From NCBI GenBank assembly GCA_023265515.1, contig JAHFSZ010000022.1, positions 2,067 through 34,153 on the forward strand: 32,087 nucleotides of DNA. Reading direction: 5' to 3'. A program made the position numbers and the translations under genes. This document shows, piece after piece, positions 1-8,176 of this stretch. Position 1 is the stretch's first letter. Each line of letters starts with the position of its first letter. The notes under the pieces are model-generated. The model ran no database searches and was not told the origin of the DNA. It saw only the letters and a list, made by a program, of their open reading frames with translations. The DNA comes from Verrucomicrobiota bacterium. Its GTDB lineage: Bacteria; Verrucomicrobiota; Verrucomicrobiia; JABWAM01; JAHFSZ01.

Positions 1-214
1 GCCCGCCGCCCGCCTCGGGGATTTTGGCATGGGCCTCCTGGATCTTGTTTTCACCGAAAATCTTCATGCCCAGCGCGGCGGCCGCCCGCACCACTTCAGG
101 GGGATGCGTTTTGGTGACTGCCACGATCTCGACCTCGGAGCGCTTTCGTGCCGCACGATCGCATGCCGCTGCAATGCGCTTCTCGACTTCGCGAAGGTTT
201 TGTTCCAAATCCAT
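1..214 (-). CDS. yggS: YggS/PLPBP family PLP homeostasis protein, 5' part only (cut by window edge)
   Basis: The reading frame starts at an ATG at 214 and stays open to the window edge, giving the first 71 residues of a protein of normally about 230. The segment VAVTKTHPPEVVRAA followed by FGENKIQEAHAK is the usual N-terminal signature of the YggS/PROSC family. The lysine in VTK (residue 35) fits the residue that binds pyridoxal phosphate in E. coli YggS (Lys36). The family is a single-domain PLP-binding TIM barrel without known catalysis that buffers PLP and affects amino acid pools. It begins 2 bp after the murI stop, so it is probably the last visible gene of the sqs-amidase-murI-yggS operon. 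The fold is clear; the C-terminal half lies outside the window. Confidence 0.9.
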   Translation of the reverse strand, partial: MDLEQNLREVEKRIAAACDRAARKRSEVEIVAVTKTHPPEVVRAAAALGMKIFGENKIQEAHAKIPEAGGG

Positions 215-216
215 TC

Positions 217-1014
217 CTAAATTTGCCTGGCCATGGGAGCCCGGTTTCCCAGAAAGAGTTTGGCGCTCTTCGAGAAGGAAAACGGCCGGTCAGTGACGAA
301 CAGCTCCAATTTCCCCTCGCTTCGCTTTGCCGTTCCTTTTCCACTTTCGCCCAGAAATTGCCGGACGGCGATCGCGCAATTCTCGGCGGAATCCACCAAT
401 CGGATGCGGCGTCCAACCACCCGCGCGATGGCGGGCTTGAGCAAGGGGTAGTGGGTGCAGCCGAGGATCAGTGTATCGATGCGACGCGCGAGAATCGGCC
501 GCAGGTAGTGGCGGACAATGTCGCGGGTCAGCCGGATGTTTCCCCAGCCCTCCTCGACGAGCGGGACAAGAAGCGGACACGCACTGGAAAAAATGCGGCA
601 GGCCCGGTCCAGTTTGCGAATCTCTTTTTCGTAGGCGTGACTTTGTATGGTGGCGGCGGTCGCGATGACGCCGATCCGTCCATTGCGCGTCTCGCGTATC
701 GCGGCTTCCGCGCCCGGACGCACCACGCCGATGAACGGGCAGTCGAATTTTTCCTGAAGGTGATCGAGGGCCAGCGCGGTGGAAGTGTTACAGGCAACGA
801 CAACCAGCTTCACGCGGCGCCTGATCAGAAAGAGCGAGTCCTCCCTGGAAAACTGCTGGATGGTTTCCCGCGATTTGTTGCCGTAGGGAACGCGCGCGGT
901 GTCTCCCAGATAGATCAGGCGCTCCCGTGGCAGGAGTCGCCGAAGCTGGCGCACCACGGTCAGTCCGCCCAGTCCTGAATCAAAAATTCCAATGGGTTTG
1001 TCGGAATGCTTCAT
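217..1014 (-). CDS. murI: Glutamate racemase
   Basis: Interconverts L- and D-glutamate in the cytoplasm, supplying D-Glu for peptidoglycan. The 265-residue length is normal for the family. The start shows IGIFDSGLGGLTVV (residues 8-21) with Asp12. The two catalytic cysteines lie in VVACNTST (Cys75) and LGCTHYPLL (Cys186). The ATG at 1014 was chosen because the family motif begins eight codons later; the frame stays open to 1242, but that extension is not family-like and runs into the amidase gene. No clear ribosome binding site is visible. It lies 65 bp after the amidase stop and 2 bp before yggS on the same strand, so cell-wall hydrolysis, D-Glu synthesis and PLP homeostasis genes are probably cotranscribed. 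Another racemase, alr, lies about 19 kb away. Confidence 0.95.
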   Translation of the reverse strand: MKHSDKPIGIFDSGLGGLTVVRQLRRLLPRERLIYLGDTARVPYGNKSRETIQQFSREDSLFLIRRRVKLVVVACNTSTALALDHLQEKFDCPFIGVVRPGAEAAIRETRNGRIGVIATAATIQSHAYEKEIRKLDRACRIFSSACPLLVPLVEEGWGNIRLTRDIVRHYLRPILARRIDTLILGCTHYPLLKPAIARVVGRRIRLVDSAENCAIAVRQFLGESGKGTAKRSEGKLELFVTDRPFSFSKSAKLFLGNRAPMARQI

Positions 1015-1079
1015 GTCGAATGTCGAAGCCTCGGCTAGTTCTGAGATAGGTTCAAATCTAAATTGGCGGATACGGAGTT

Positions 1080-2126
1080 TCAGGAGGCATCCCGCAGCTT
1101 CAGCGGGCCGGCAGCCGGCTTCTTCGGGCTGACGTAGCTGATGAATTTCAAAATTCCCTGGCAGATGCTCCGGGCCAGTTTCTCGCGGTGCGCGGGAGCG
1201 CGGATGCGGCTTTGCTCCGAGGGGTTGCTGAGGAATCCGCACTCAACGAGGATGGAGGTTTTGTTGGTCTCCTTGATCACGACGAAACGGGCCCGCTTCA
1301 CACCGCGGTCGCTGACGTCCAGGTTTTGGATGATTGATTGGTGGACGCAATAGGCGAGCAGCATGTTGGAGGCATCCCTCTTATTGCCCGGATTGGACTG
1401 ATAGTCGGAGATCTGGTCCCCCAAATTGCCTGTCGACGGCGCGCCGGCAGGTGTCAAACAGTAGGTTTCCACTCCGCTGGGTCCGCGATCGGGGCTGGCT
1501 GAGTTAAAATGGATGCTGATCAAAAGATCGGCCGAGCTGACGTTGGCCTGCTCAGCGCGGTCTTCAAGCGAGATATACTCGTCCTCGCGACGTGTCATCA
1601 GCGTGTGATAGCCGGCCAATTTGAGGAACCGCTCGAGTCGCTTTGCCGTGTCCAGCGAATATGTTTTCTCCATGACTCCGGGGGTGACTCCCAGCGTGCC
1701 CCTGTCGAAGCCGCCATGTCCCGCGTCGATCAAGACCGTCCGCACCTTGAACTCGGCGACGGACCAGGGCCGAAGGACTGGATCCAGCGTCTTGATGACG
1801 TCGAGTTCCGAAATCATGATCTCCCCGTCTTGCTCCATGGGCGCGAAGTTGAGATGCAGGCGGATCTCCTGGTGATCGCGGTTGAGTACCGCCTCCCGGC
1901 TGTCCATTTTCAACTGAAGGCTGAGATATTTTTTCTTCAGGAGGATGGTCTGCTGATTCCGGCTCCATTTTCGGCCGAAACCGTAGAAGCCGCCGAATTC
2001 CCGAAGAGTGACATAATTGCGGCCGTCGACACGCCTGGTCGTGAACCGCGGCGCCGCTGCGGAACATGGCAAGGCGCCGACCAAAATGAACAGAGCGATC
2101 AAGCTGACGAACCTGCTGGCAATCAT
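1080..2126 (-). CDS. N-acetylmuramoyl-L-alanine amidase (Amidase_3 family), exported
   Basis: Predicted zinc amidase that cleaves the bond between MurNAc and the stem peptide in peptidoglycan. The 348-residue protein starts with a signal peptide (hydrophobic core around residues 6-20, cleavage probably after CSAAA). Residues 30-120 form a beta-rich N-terminal domain, and the catalytic domain starts near residue 130. Zinc ligands fit His137 (IDAGHGG), Glu153 (MEKTYS) and His206 (SIHFNS); Glu295 in LVECGFLSN fits the catalytic glutamate. No LysM or SPOR module is visible, so targeting probably depends on the N-terminal domain. It starts 27 bp after the squalene/phytoene synthase stop and precedes murI, consistent with one envelope operon. 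The AmiA, AmiB or AmiC subtype cannot be assigned from sequence alone. Confidence 0.92.
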   Translation of the reverse strand: MIASRFVSLIALFILVGALPCSAAAPRFTTRRVDGRNYVTLREFGGFYGFGRKWSRNQQTILLKKKYLSLQLKMDSREAVLNRDHQEIRLHLNFAPMEQDGEIMISELDVIKTLDPVLRPWSVAEFKVRTVLIDAGHGGFDRGTLGVTPGVMEKTYSLDTAKRLERFLKLAGYHTLMTRREDEYISLEDRAEQANVSSADLLISIHFNSASPDRGPSGVETYCLTPAGAPSTGNLGDQISDYQSNPGNKRDASNMLLAYCVHQSIIQNLDVSDRGVKRARFVVIKETNKTSILVECGFLSNPSEQSRIRAPAHREKLARSICQGILKFISYVSPKKPAAGPLKLRDAS

Positions 2127-2153
2127 CGGATCTCAAATCTCAAAGGACTTTTT

Positions 2154-3233
2154 TCAAGCTCCATCACGGGCCTGCTGCAGAAGGCGCTCGAATCGGCGGC
2201 TCAACAACCGGTCCGACCCGATCGTGAGGACGCTCGCGGTCGTAACGGCGTAAATCCGGACGCGGGGAATTTTGATGACTTCTTCCGGATCCAGGAAATT
2301 TTCGGATCGCCTCAGCAAGGAAAGCGTTTCGAGCCCGATCCAAATGGGCCAGATGCAGGCCAGGCGGAGGCGGTGCTCGCGATGGGGGATCGACATCGTG
2401 TAATCCCACGCGGCAAGGTAATGGCCGAGGGCGACGTCGAGCCAGTGCGCGAGGACCGGCCGGACCCGATACGCGTTGGATGGATCGAGCAGGTCGCGCG
2501 GCGCAAGTCCAGCGGCCGCCAGCTCGCAGGAGGGAAGGTAGCAGCGGCCGATGCGCAGGTCGCGCGGGATGTCGCGCAGAACGTTTGTCAGTTGGAGCGC
2601 CTTGCCGAAACGGATGCCGATGTCGGAGTATTTTTCGACGTCCCAGGCCGAAAGCGATGGCAGATGAGCGTGCGCCATCCGTGTCCAGAACGGACCGACG
2701 CACCCGGCAACAAGATAAGTGTATTCGTCGAGCTCCAAGGGGGTGTCGAGACACCTGAGATCGGCGGCATTCTGGCCGGGAAACCTCTTCAAGTCCTTCT
2801 CCATGCCGGTCGTCAGGATTTCGAGAAGCGAACGGATTTGTTCCCGGTCGCCGGTGGGAAATGAAGCCAGCATCGCGAAGCAGCGATCGATATTTTCCAG
2901 GAGGGTCCGCTCCGCAGGATGCCGGGTTGTTTCCAGCAGGGCGCCTTGAATGATCCGGATCCGGCCAGGGTCGGGTTCTCCATGAAACAGATTCCGAAAG
3001 CGAACCAGGTGATCGAGCCGCTCGCCGAGGCTCATTATGGGGGTATCCGCAATCGTGTCGGCTGCCCGCGCCATTAGGTAGGCCAGGCCGATGGCGGGAC
3101 GCAGGGGAGCCGGCAGGATCCGGAGGGTCAGGTAAAACGAGCGCGACACGCGGCGCAGGATATCGACGATGAGAAACCGAATCTCCTCCATGTCGAGCGG
3201 CGCCAGATTGGGTTCGCGGGCGGTTTCGGGCAT
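2154..3233 (-). CDS. Squalene/phytoene synthase family prenyltransferase
   Basis: Head-to-head prenyltransferase, 359 residues. The first aspartate motif is D59TIAD63 (in MARAADTIADT) and the second is D221IPRD225 (in LRDIPRDLRIGRCYLP); both bind the diphosphates through Mg2+. SRSFYLTLRILP (residues 30-41) and YLVAGCVG (173-180) are further conserved family elements. The product could be squalene (from two FPP), a dehydrosqualene or phytoene (from two GGPP), and the sequence alone does not settle this. No desaturase or cyclase gene is in the window. It is the first gene of a minus-strand operon with the amidase, murI and yggS, which suggests a link to envelope lipids. Transcription diverges from nadE across about 100 bp. 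Confidence 0.88.
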   Translation of the reverse strand: MPETAREPNLAPLDMEEIRFLIVDILRRVSRSFYLTLRILPAPLRPAIGLAYLMARAADTIADTPIMSLGERLDHLVRFRNLFHGEPDPGRIRIIQGALLETTRHPAERTLLENIDRCFAMLASFPTGDREQIRSLLEILTTGMEKDLKRFPGQNAADLRCLDTPLELDEYTYLVAGCVGPFWTRMAHAHLPSLSAWDVEKYSDIGIRFGKALQLTNVLRDIPRDLRIGRCYLPSCELAAAGLAPRDLLDPSNAYRVRPVLAHWLDVALGHYLAAWDYTMSIPHREHRLRLACIWPIWIGLETLSLLRRSENFLDPEEVIKIPRVRIYAVTTASVLTIGSDRLLSRRFERLLQQARDGA

Positions 3234-3243
3234 TCGACCGAAA

Positions 3244-3273
3244 GGGTCAAGGGGCTGGAGGTTTGGGTCAAGG
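3244..3273. repeat. Pair of 9-bp direct repeats in the divergent sqs/nadE promoter region
   Basis: GGGTCAAGG occurs at 3244-3252 and again at 3265-3273, 21 bp apart start to start, about two helical turns. The pair lies between the start codons of the divergent squalene/phytoene synthase and nadE genes. This spacing would suit a dimeric regulator, but no known operator is recognised and chance is possible. Confidence 0.3.
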
Positions 3274-3334
3274 AATTTTTCGAGTGAGAAGAAGATTGGA
3301 AGTCAGCAAGCACTTCATGTTAAAAGGGAACTTC

Positions 3335-4981
3335 ATGAAGATCGCGTTGGCACAGATCAACACCACGGTCGGCGACCTGGCGGGCAACGGCCGGAAGATC
3401 GTCGACTTCTACCGGCGCGCCGTCCAACAGGGCGCGGAAATGGTGGTATTTCCGGAGCTTTGCATGACGGGTTATCCGCCGCGCGACCTGCTTCTCCGCC
3501 GGCAATTCATTTCCGACAACCTCGCCGCCCTTCAGACCGTCGCTTCGCAGACAGGCGAGGTCCCGGCGCTGGTCGGATTCGTCGATACCGTCAGCGCCCC
3601 ATCGGGCTCCAACATTGCCAACGCCGCTGCGCTCCTTCGAGGGGGCAGGGTGGCGGAGAAGATCCATAAAACGCTCCTGCCGACGTACGATGTCTTCGAC
3701 GAGGACCGCTATTTTCGGGCGGGCGAAAAGAACAGCCCGATCCTTGTCGGCGGCTTGAAAATCGGCGTGACGATCTGCGAGGACATCTGGAACGATGCCG
3801 ACTTCTGGCCGAAGAGATTCTATGACCGCGACCCGGTGGCGGAACTCAGGCGCGAGGGGGCCCAGATGATCGTCAATCTTTCGGCCTCACCCTGGAATCT
3901 TGGCAAGCTGAAGATACGCCGCGACATGATGCGGACGATCTCGCAAAAAGACCGCCTGCCGGTCGCCTACTGCAACGCGGTTGGAGGCAACGATGAGCTG
4001 ATCTTCGATGGTTCGAGCATCGTGTTCAACGCGTCCGGTGAGCTGGTTGCCTTCGGAAAACGTTTTGAAGAGGATCTGATCCTCGTCGACGCCGCCACGG
4101 CGAAACCCGCGCCGTTTACGGAGATGGCCGACGTGGAGAAGTTGTTTCGTGCACTGACGCTTGGTCTGAAGGATTATGTGGTCAAATGCGGATTTCAATC
4201 CGTCGTGCTCGGCCTGAGCGGCGGCATCGATTCGGCAGTCGCAGCCGCGCTGGCCGCTCACGCGCTCGGTCCGCAAAACGTGATGGGCGTCGCGATGCCT
4301 TCGAAATATTCGTCAGACCACAGTGTGAAGGACGCGCAAGAACTCGCGAAAAATCTCGGCATCCGCTTTGAAATCGTCCCGATTCAGGAGCCGGTGGATG
4401 CCGTCTACGGATTTTTGAAGGCTATTTTCGCCGGCCGCCCGGAAGATGCGACGGAGGAAAACATCCAGTCGCGCATGAGGGGGCTGATCTTGATGGCGAT
4501 CTCGAACAAGCTTGGATCGCTCCTCTTGACCACGGGCAACAAGAGTGAGCTGGCCACCGGCTACTGCACGCTTTACGGCGACATGTGCGGGGGTCTGGCG
4601 GTCATCTCGGATGTGCCAAAAATGATGGTCTACGAGCTGGCCAGCTTCATCAACCGCGGCAGCGAGTTGATTCCGAAAAACAGCATCGCCAAGCCGCCCT
4701 CGGCCGAGCTCAAACCCAACCAGACCGACCAGGACACCCTTCCGCCTTATCGTGTCTTGGACAAGGTTCTGAAAGCCTATGTCGAGGACCACCGGCCTGT
4801 GCAGGACATCGTCGGCGACGGACTGACCCGGGAGCTCGTGGCGGACCTCGTCAGAAAAATCGACCACAATGAATACAAACGGCGGCAGGCCGCTCCCGGA
4901 CTCAAGGTGACCTCGACAGCATTCGGCATCGGCCGCCGAATGCCGATTGCTCAGAAGTATCGGGAGGAAAAAGGATCGTGA
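3335..4981 (+). CDS. nadE: Glutamine-dependent NAD+ synthetase
   Basis: Makes NAD+ from nicotinic acid adenine dinucleotide, ATP and glutamine in the cytoplasm. The 548-residue protein has two domains. The N-terminal nitrilase-type glutaminase (1 to about 260) carries a Glu41-Lys112-Cys148 triad (PELCMTGYPP, HKTLLPTYD, ITICEDIW). The C-terminal synthetase carries the ATP-binding SGGIDS loop at about residues 295-300. The ATG at 3335 was chosen because KIALAQIN is the usual family start and AAGGGA precedes it at a suitable distance; in-frame upstream starts at 3317 and 3263 are less likely. The length is typical of the two-domain enzyme, so ammonia can be drawn from glutamine. A palindromic repeat and hemL follow. 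Confidence 0.96.
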   Translation: MKIALAQINTTVGDLAGNGRKIVDFYRRAVQQGAEMVVFPELCMTGYPPRDLLLRRQFISDNLAALQTVASQTGEVPALVGFVDTVSAPSGSNIANAAALLRGGRVAEKIHKTLLPTYDVFDEDRYFRAGEKNSPILVGGLKIGVTICEDIWNDADFWPKRFYDRDPVAELRREGAQMIVNLSASPWNLGKLKIRRDMMRTISQKDRLPVAYCNAVGGNDELIFDGSSIVFNASGELVAFGKRFEEDLILVDAATAKPAPFTEMADVEKLFRALTLGLKDYVVKCGFQSVVLGLSGGIDSAVAAALAAHALGPQNVMGVAMPSKYSSDHSVKDAQELAKNLGIRFEIVPIQEPVDAVYGFLKAIFAGRPEDATEENIQSRMRGLILMAISNKLGSLLLTTGNKSELATGYCTLYGDMCGGLAVISDVPKMMVYELASFINRGSELIPKNSIAKPPSAELKPNQTDQDTLPPYRVLDKVLKAYVEDHRPVQDIVGDGLTRELVADLVRKIDHNEYKRRQAAPGLKVTSTAFGIGRRMPIAQKYREEKGS

Positions 4982-4983
4982 TC

Positions 4984-5057
4984 TCACGCGAAGCCGCCAA
5001 GGCGCGAAGGCTGTCTTGGTTTGCATGTGTTCTTGGCGTCTTTGCGCCTTTGCGTGA
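4984..5057. repeat. Imperfect inverted repeat with 8-bp internal periodicity
   Basis: Between nadE and hemL the left arm (4984-5010) and the right arm (5031-5057) are imperfect reverse complements: 21 of 27 positions match by hand. Each arm is built from CGCnAAGn octamers, and all mismatches fall in the n positions. The spacer is about 20 nt. It looks like a mobile or extragenic palindromic repeat unit of the CGCAAAG type. It fills almost the whole intergenic gap, so hemL has no clear separate promoter or ribosome binding site. Confidence 0.75.
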
Positions 5058-5066
5058 TGCAATGAA

Positions 5067-6350
5067 ATGAATTACGAGCTCTCACATCAACTATTTCAAG
5101 AAGCCCTCCGATACATTCCCGGCGGAGTGAATTCGCCCGTGCGCGCTTTTCGCGCTGTTGGGGGCGAGCCTTTTTTCGCCAGCCGGGCCTCTGGGGCGAG
5201 GATCTACGATGTCGACGGCAATGAATACATCGACTACGTGGGCACGTGGGGCCCCGCCATCCTCGGCCACGCGCCGGAGGCCGTCGTGAAGGCCGTCGTT
5301 GACGCGGCAAAACGCGGAACCAGCTTTGGTATTCCCAACCCGCTCGAAGTCCGGCTCGCGCAACGCGTGGTCGAGGCGGTGCCTTCGGTCGAAAAGGTCC
5401 GCTTCTGCAACAGCGGAACCGAGGCGACGATGTCGTGCATCCGGCTGGCGCGCGGATTCACTGGGCGCAGCCGGATCATCAAATTTTCCGGTTGTTACCA
5501 CGGCCACGTTGATTCGTTATTGGTGAAAGCCGGCTCCGGCGCACTCACGTTTGGCCAGCCCGACAGCGCTGGCATTCCAATGGAATTGACCCGGTTGACG
5601 ACGGTCCTGCCGTTCAACGACGCCGAGGCGGTTCGCGCAGCCGTCCGCGAGATCGGCAAGGAGCTCGCCGCCATCATCCTGGAGCCCATTCCGGCCAATG
5701 CGGGTCTCTATCTGCCTGTGCCCGGTTATTTGGAGCTCCTGCGCAAGCTGGCCTCATCGTGCGGCGCTGTGCTGATTTTTGACGAGGTCATGACCGGCTT
5801 CCGGCTGGCGAAGGGGGGTGCGCAGGAAATCTACGGGATCCGGCCCGACCTCTCTGCCTTTGGCAAGGTGATCGGTGGAGGACTGCCCGTGGGCGCCTTC
5901 GGGGGACGCGCGGACATCATGGATCAGCTGGCTCCGCTCGGGCCGGTCTATCAGGCGGGCACACTTTCGGGCAATCCGCTGGCGATGGCCGCGGGGCTGG
6001 CGACCCTCGAGGAACTTTGGGCGCGGGACGGCTACCGCGTTTTGGGCGAAGTCACTCGTGAGATGTGCGACGAAATCCGGGTGGCGGCTCATCAATGCAA
6101 CATTCCCTTGCTTGTCTCGCAGATCGGATCGATGTTTTGCTGTTATTTCACGGACGGGGAAGTCCGGAATGTCGAGGACTCGAAGAGGAGCGATACAAAG
6201 CGGTTTGCAAAATTCTTCCACGGCATGCTGGAGAAGGGGGTCTATCTGGCCCCGTCGCAGTTCGAGGCGGGCTTTGTCTCCCTGGCCCATGGCCAGGTCG
6301 AAATCTCGAGGACGCTCGATGCCGTCCGCGAGGTGTTCAAGCAATTATAA
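5067..6350 (+). CDS. hemL: Glutamate-1-semialdehyde 2,1-aminomutase
   Basis: PLP enzyme that converts glutamate-1-semialdehyde to 5-aminolevulinate, the second step of the C5 tetrapyrrole pathway. The 427 residues match the usual family length. PGGVNSPVRAF at the start, FCNSGTEATMSCIRLARG, and IFDEVMTGFRLAKGG are typical GSAM segments. Lys267 in FGKVIGGGLPVGAFGG is the expected Schiff-base lysine. The GSAM annotation is preferred over other class III aminotransferases because of this start and the GGGLPVGAFGG context. The start codon lies 9 bp after the palindromic repeat, with no obvious Shine-Dalgarno sequence. It is followed after 17 bp by the S55 gene on the same strand; a functional link between them is not evident. 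Confidence 0.96.
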   Translation: MNYELSHQLFQEALRYIPGGVNSPVRAFRAVGGEPFFASRASGARIYDVDGNEYIDYVGTWGPAILGHAPEAVVKAVVDAAKRGTSFGIPNPLEVRLAQRVVEAVPSVEKVRFCNSGTEATMSCIRLARGFTGRSRIIKFSGCYHGHVDSLLVKAGSGALTFGQPDSAGIPMELTRLTTVLPFNDAEAVRAAVREIGKELAAIILEPIPANAGLYLPVPGYLELLRKLASSCGAVLIFDEVMTGFRLAKGGAQEIYGIRPDLSAFGKVIGGGLPVGAFGGRADIMDQLAPLGPVYQAGTLSGNPLAMAAGLATLEELWARDGYRVLGEVTREMCDEIRVAAHQCNIPLLVSQIGSMFCCYFTDGEVRNVEDSKRSDTKRFAKFFHGMLEKGVYLAPSQFEAGFVSLAHGQVEISRTLDAVREVFKQL

Positions 6351-6367
6351 GTATTTATACTTGTGAT

Positions 6368-8176
6368 ATGAAACGCTTTACGTTTCTCGCTTTACGCTTT
6401 ACGCGGCCGGCAGCAAGCATCATGTGTCTGGTGGTCGCTGCGGTCCTGCCGGCCGATGCTGCGACCCCAATCCTGCCGATCAATGATGTGAAGCCCGGAA
6501 TGATCGGTGAATGCCGCACGGTCTTCAGCGGCACGAAGATCGAAACCTTTCGCTTCCGAGTCGAGGGAATCGGCTGGGATCACATCGGTCCGGGCCGGCA
6601 CACGATCTGGTGCCGGATGCTGAATGATCCAACCGGCGGGATGGTGATCGCCGCGGGCATGAGTGGGAGTCCGTGCACCGTCGACGGCAAGCTGATGGGA
6701 GCCTTGGCCTATGGCTGGGAGTTTAACAAGGACGCCAAATTCGGCGTCCAGCCGATCGAGTCGATGCTTGAGGTCCAGAAGGACTACGGGCAGGTTTTCA
6801 AAAGGCGCGGCGCCAGGCCAGGCGCAAAGAGATCGTCGGGGGCGGAGAACTGGTCCCTGACCTCGCTGAAAAACCCTCTGGCGGCGATTTTAAGGCCGCG
6901 GCTGGAAACCGAAATTCCGATTCTGATTCAGCTGGGCCGGCTGCATCCGCTGGTGGCGGAACGGATCCTGGGAGACTGGCGGCAGGCGGGGCTTTTCCCG
7001 CTGCAGGGCAACTCGGGATCGGCGCGCGGCAAGATCAAGGCCGAACTGGTGCCTGGCGCGGCCGCGGCCGGTGTTTTGGCGAAGGGCGATTTCACGGCGG
7101 CCGCCACCGGCACGCTTACCTGGCGCGAGGGGGATAAAATCATGGCGTTTGGCCATGCCTTCACGAACCGGGGTGAGGTGGAAATCCCGCTGGCCAGCTC
7201 GGAGATCATCAGCGTCGTGAGCAGCTACGACCGGTCGTTCAAGATGGCCAACCTCGGCGAAATCGTGGGAACGATCAACAAGGATCGGATGTCGGCCGTG
7301 GCGGGGATGCTTGGACCCCGGCCGGCGATGGTCCCGATGACCGTCAGGGTGCGCTACCCAAAGGACTCCAAGGAGTATCATCTCGAGTTCATCAATGACC
7401 GGGGCTTCGCTCCGTTGATTTACTTGACGGCATTGACCGACTTCCTTGCCGAGACGATGGAACAAAGTTCGGAGGCCACCGTTCGCGTCCGCGGCAGGAT
7501 CGAGGTGAAGGGTTTCCCGGAGGTGAAGATTGACCGGCTCTTTTCCGGGGAGAATTTCGGATGGCTCTATGACCTCGTCCTCGATTCGAACCAGGAGATC
7601 AACGCACTTTATAACAACGAGGTCCAGGACTTCGAGATCCAATCGGTCGAACTGGACGTGAGTGTCGAGCCCGTCTACCGTACCTTCACGATCGAGCAGG
7701 TGGATGCCTACCCGACCGAGATCAAGCCCGGGGGAACCGTCGAGGGCTGGGTGACGCTGCGCTGCCCGCGCGAGCCGGCCAAAACCATTCCTTTCAAGCT
7801 GAAAATTCCCGAAGAGGTGAAGTCCGGCGATCTCGAGATCCAGGTGCTCGACGCAAAAAACGCCGACAGGATCGAAGATCGTTCGCTGGGGTTCAGCCCG
7901 ATTCCTCCGGCCACTGGCGGGGAACTGATCGGTATTCTCAACGACCGGCATGAGCCTGGCCGTTTGTACTTTTACGTTGTGCAAAAGGCGCCCGGCCTTA
8001 TTTTACAGAACGAACGGCTCCCTTCGCTTCCGGGATCCATCCGGCAGCAGCTGGATGACGATCAGTCGCGGACCGACATCAAGCCGATCCAGAACGCGCT
8101 GATCCTCAAGGAAAGCAAGGACGCTGGTGCGAAAGTTCAGGGCAGCGGCAAAATCAAGATCAAGATCCAATCATGA
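6368..8176 (+). CDS. SpoIVB peptidase S55 domain-containing exported protein
   Basis: 602 residues with an N-terminal signal sequence (hydrophobic segment about residues 16-30, ending ADAATP). INDVKPGMIGECRTVFSGT then AAGMSGSPCTVDGKLMGALAYGW places the presumed nucleophile in MSGSP (residues 98-102), as in SpoIVB. GDKIMAFGHAFTNRGEVEIPL and a DRMSAVAGMLGPRPAMVP segment are typical of the long S55-domain proteins of non-sporulating bacteria, whose substrates are unknown. The C-terminal half is beta-rich with no recognised domain. The ATG at 6368 was chosen because it gives a signal peptide; the frame is open upstream, but there it overlaps hemL. The first codons contain a 7-bp tandem repeat. 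The stop overlaps the start of the propeller gene (ATGA), so the two are translationally coupled. Whether it cleaves proteins is not established. Confidence 0.8.
   Translation: MKRFTFLALRFTRPAASIMCLVVAAVLPADAATPILPINDVKPGMIGECRTVFSGTKIETFRFRVEGIGWDHIGPGRHTIWCRMLNDPTGGMVIAAGMSGSPCTVDGKLMGALAYGWEFNKDAKFGVQPIESMLEVQKDYGQVFKRRGARPGAKRSSGAENWSLTSLKNPLAAILRPRLETEIPILIQLGRLHPLVAERILGDWRQAGLFPLQGNSGSARGKIKAELVPGAAAAGVLAKGDFTAAATGTLTWREGDKIMAFGHAFTNRGEVEIPLASSEIISVVSSYDRSFKMANLGEIVGTINKDRMSAVAGMLGPRPAMVPMTVRVRYPKDSKEYHLEFINDRGFAPLIYLTALTDFLAETMEQSSEATVRVRGRIEVKGFPEVKIDRLFSGENFGWLYDLVLDSNQEINALYNNEVQDFEIQSVELDVSVEPVYRTFTIEQVDAYPTEIKPGGTVEGWVTLRCPREPAKTIPFKLKIPEEVKSGDLEIQVLDAKNADRIEDRSLGFSPIPPATGGELIGILNDRHEPGRLYFYVVQKAPGLILQNERLPSLPGSIRQQLDDDQSRTDIKPIQNALILKESKDAGAKVQGSGKIKIKIQS
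6374..6401 (+). repeat. 7-bp tandem repeat within the start of the S55 gene
   Basis: Four consecutive heptamers read CGCTTTA, CGTTTCT, CGCTTTA, CGCTTTA, followed by CGCGG. They encode part of the signal peptide n-region of the S55 protein. A 14-bp AT-rich inverted repeat (AAGTAT-TT-ATACTT, 6349-6362) lies just upstream. Confidence 0.6.

Noticed and set aside
148-978. Long plus-strand open frame opposite murI
   Set aside because: It lies antisense to a clear murI, has no family-like sequence, and reflects the high GC content.
1509-2864. 451-codon plus-strand open frame opposite the amidase and the squalene/phytoene synthase
   Set aside because: It spans two well-supported genes on the other strand and has no recognisable domain.
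4313-5062. Minus-strand open frame opposite the nadE C-terminal domain and the palindrome
   Set aside because: nadE is certain, and the frame has no domain or ribosome binding site.
6890-7984. 364-codon minus-strand open frame inside the S55 gene
   Set aside because: The plus-strand frame encodes the S55 family motifs; the antisense product is histidine- and arginine-rich without a domain.
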